DNA of 5,684 nucleotides from an uncultured Legionella sp. (GTDB lineage Bacteria > Pseudomonadota > Gammaproteobacteria > Legionellales > Legionellaceae), in the NCBI GenBank assembly GCA_903885895.1, contig CAISKC010000065.1, forward strand, positions 1 to 5,684. The letters are read 5' to 3'. Under the pieces are notes generated by a model, which did no database searches, was not told the DNA's origin, and saw nothing but the letters and a program-made list of their open reading frames with translations. Positions within the stretch are counted from its first letter, which is position 1; every line of letters starts with the position of its first letter. Position numbers and translations under genes: made by a program. Of the stretch, positions 5,275 to 5,684 are shown piece by piece.

Positions 5275-5282
5275 AATTTTCT

Positions 5283-5657
5283 ATGAATAAGAATAACACT
5301 TGTAAACGAGCTTTCAAAACTGCTTGGTTTAACAAAGCGGCAAAAAAAGCAAAAATTAAAGATGCTGACTTGAGTTTGGCAATTCGACAGGTTATGGAAG
5401 GGCAGGGCACAAATTTGGGCGGCGGTGTTTTTAAAAAACGTCTAAATGGCAATAATCATCGATCTATCATACTTGCCAAAGGTGAATGCTACTGGATTTA
5501 TGAATATCTGTTTGCAAAGAAAGATCTTGATAATATTGATGATAATGAACTACATGATTTTCGTAAGCTCGCTAAATTATATGCTGAGTTGTCTGTGGAG
5601 CAGATAGAAAGGCTAGTTAAAAACAAATCACTAATAGAGATATACTATGACAAATAA
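5283..5657 (+). CDS. Type II toxin, RelE/HigB-like
   Basis: This 124-aa protein belongs to the RelE/HigB-like toxin family found upstream of Xre antitoxins (the group usually described as RelE/ParE superfamily, Pfam RelE PF06296). Such toxins are expected to be ribosome-dependent mRNA interferases. Family landmarks are FKTAWFNKAAKKAKIKDADL (11-30), LGGGVFKKRL (45-54), a short strand RSIILAKG (60-67), and YLFAKKDLDNIDDNEL (75-90), followed by a helical tail LAKLYAELSVEQIERLV. The frame is open back to 5079, but that upstream part does not resemble the family and contains the operator-like palindrome, so I chose the ATG at 5283; a GTG at 5268 is an alternative. The ribosome binding site is weak (AGGTG at 12-nt spacing). 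The toxin gene precedes and overlaps the antitoxin gene by 11 nt, the toxin-first order of higBA. Confidence 0.85.
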   Translation: MNKNNTCKRAFKTAWFNKAAKKAKIKDADLSLAIRQVMEGQGTNLGGGVFKKRLNGNNHRSIILAKGECYWIYEYLFAKKDLDNIDDNELHDFRKLAKLYAELSVEQIERLVKNKSLIEIYYDK

Positions 5658-5684
5658 AATTAAATATAAAAGTGATGCATTTGA
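5647..5684 (+). CDS. HigA-like antitoxin, N-terminal fragment (cut by window end)
   Basis: Only the first 12 codons are in the window: MTNKIKYKSDAF. This opening, with KYKSDAFE-type sequence, is what I know from Xre-family helix-turn-helix antitoxins paired with this kind of RelE/HigB-like toxin. The ATG lies inside the last codons of the toxin gene and overlaps it by 11 nt in another frame, which suggests translational coupling. The protein should neutralise the toxin by direct binding and repress the operon through the upstream palindrome. The helix-turn-helix itself lies beyond the window, so the identification rests on the start sequence and position. Confidence 0.65.
   Translation, partial: MTNKIKYKSDAF

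Noticed and set aside
5079..5282. N-terminal extension of the toxin frame
   Set aside because: The extra 68 codons do not resemble the toxin family and contain promoter- and operator-like sequences; the ATG at 5283 gives a normal family length.
1..5684. CRISPR array
   Set aside because: No series of regularly spaced direct repeats was found; the repeats seen are two dispersed copies and inverted arms.

Overview
The window looks like an accessory, repeat-rich stretch of a gammaproteobacterial chromosome with moderately AT-rich DNA. The best taxonomic clues are a clear YaeQ homologue, an IS1-type transposase and a remnant of a tRNA-Arg(ACG) of the usual proteobacterial type. The mix of a MICAL-like flavoprotein, an unknown protein with a C-terminal membrane hairpin, decayed insertion sequences and dispersed palindromes recalls host-associated Legionellales (Legionella/Coxiella/Rickettsiella-like). 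That placement is an inference, not something the sequence proves.

Layout. (1) 95-1267, minus: a 390-aa FAD-dependent monooxygenase with a MICAL-like motif layout. (2) 1268-1683: a divergent intergenic region with a -10 box for the flavoprotein gene and a good sigma70-type promoter for the next gene. (3) 1684-2688, plus: a 334-aa protein of unknown function with two predicted C-terminal transmembrane helices. (4) 2689-3144: no convincing gene; it holds copy 1 of a dispersed palindromic repeat, directly followed by a MITE-like element with 34-bp imperfect inverted repeats. (5) 3145-3387, plus: an 80-aa hypothetical protein with a good ribosome binding site, followed by a strong hairpin. (6) 3532-4107, plus: yaeQ. 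(7) 4114-4822, minus: a degraded IS1-family element with insA, an insB reading frame joined through an A9G slippery site, and a second, disabling frameshift just after the probable catalytic Glu. (8) 4896-5044: copy 2 of the palindromic repeat, embedded in the 3' two-thirds of a tRNA-Arg(ACG) gene. (9) 5283-end, plus: a toxin-antitoxin pair, with a RelE/HigB-like toxin first and the start of an overlapping HigA-like antitoxin cut by the window edge.

The genes do not form one pathway. The only clear operon is the toxin-antitoxin pair, which has a 17-bp palindrome (a likely autoregulatory operator) just before the toxin start. The rest is a set of single genes separated by mobile or repetitive DNA. 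The most unusual structure is the tRNA-Arg fragment: removing a 99-nt hairpin-rich segment from its T loop restores a regular anticodon arm, T arm and 3' acceptor strand with CCA. A second copy of the repeat carries the same tRNA 3' end.
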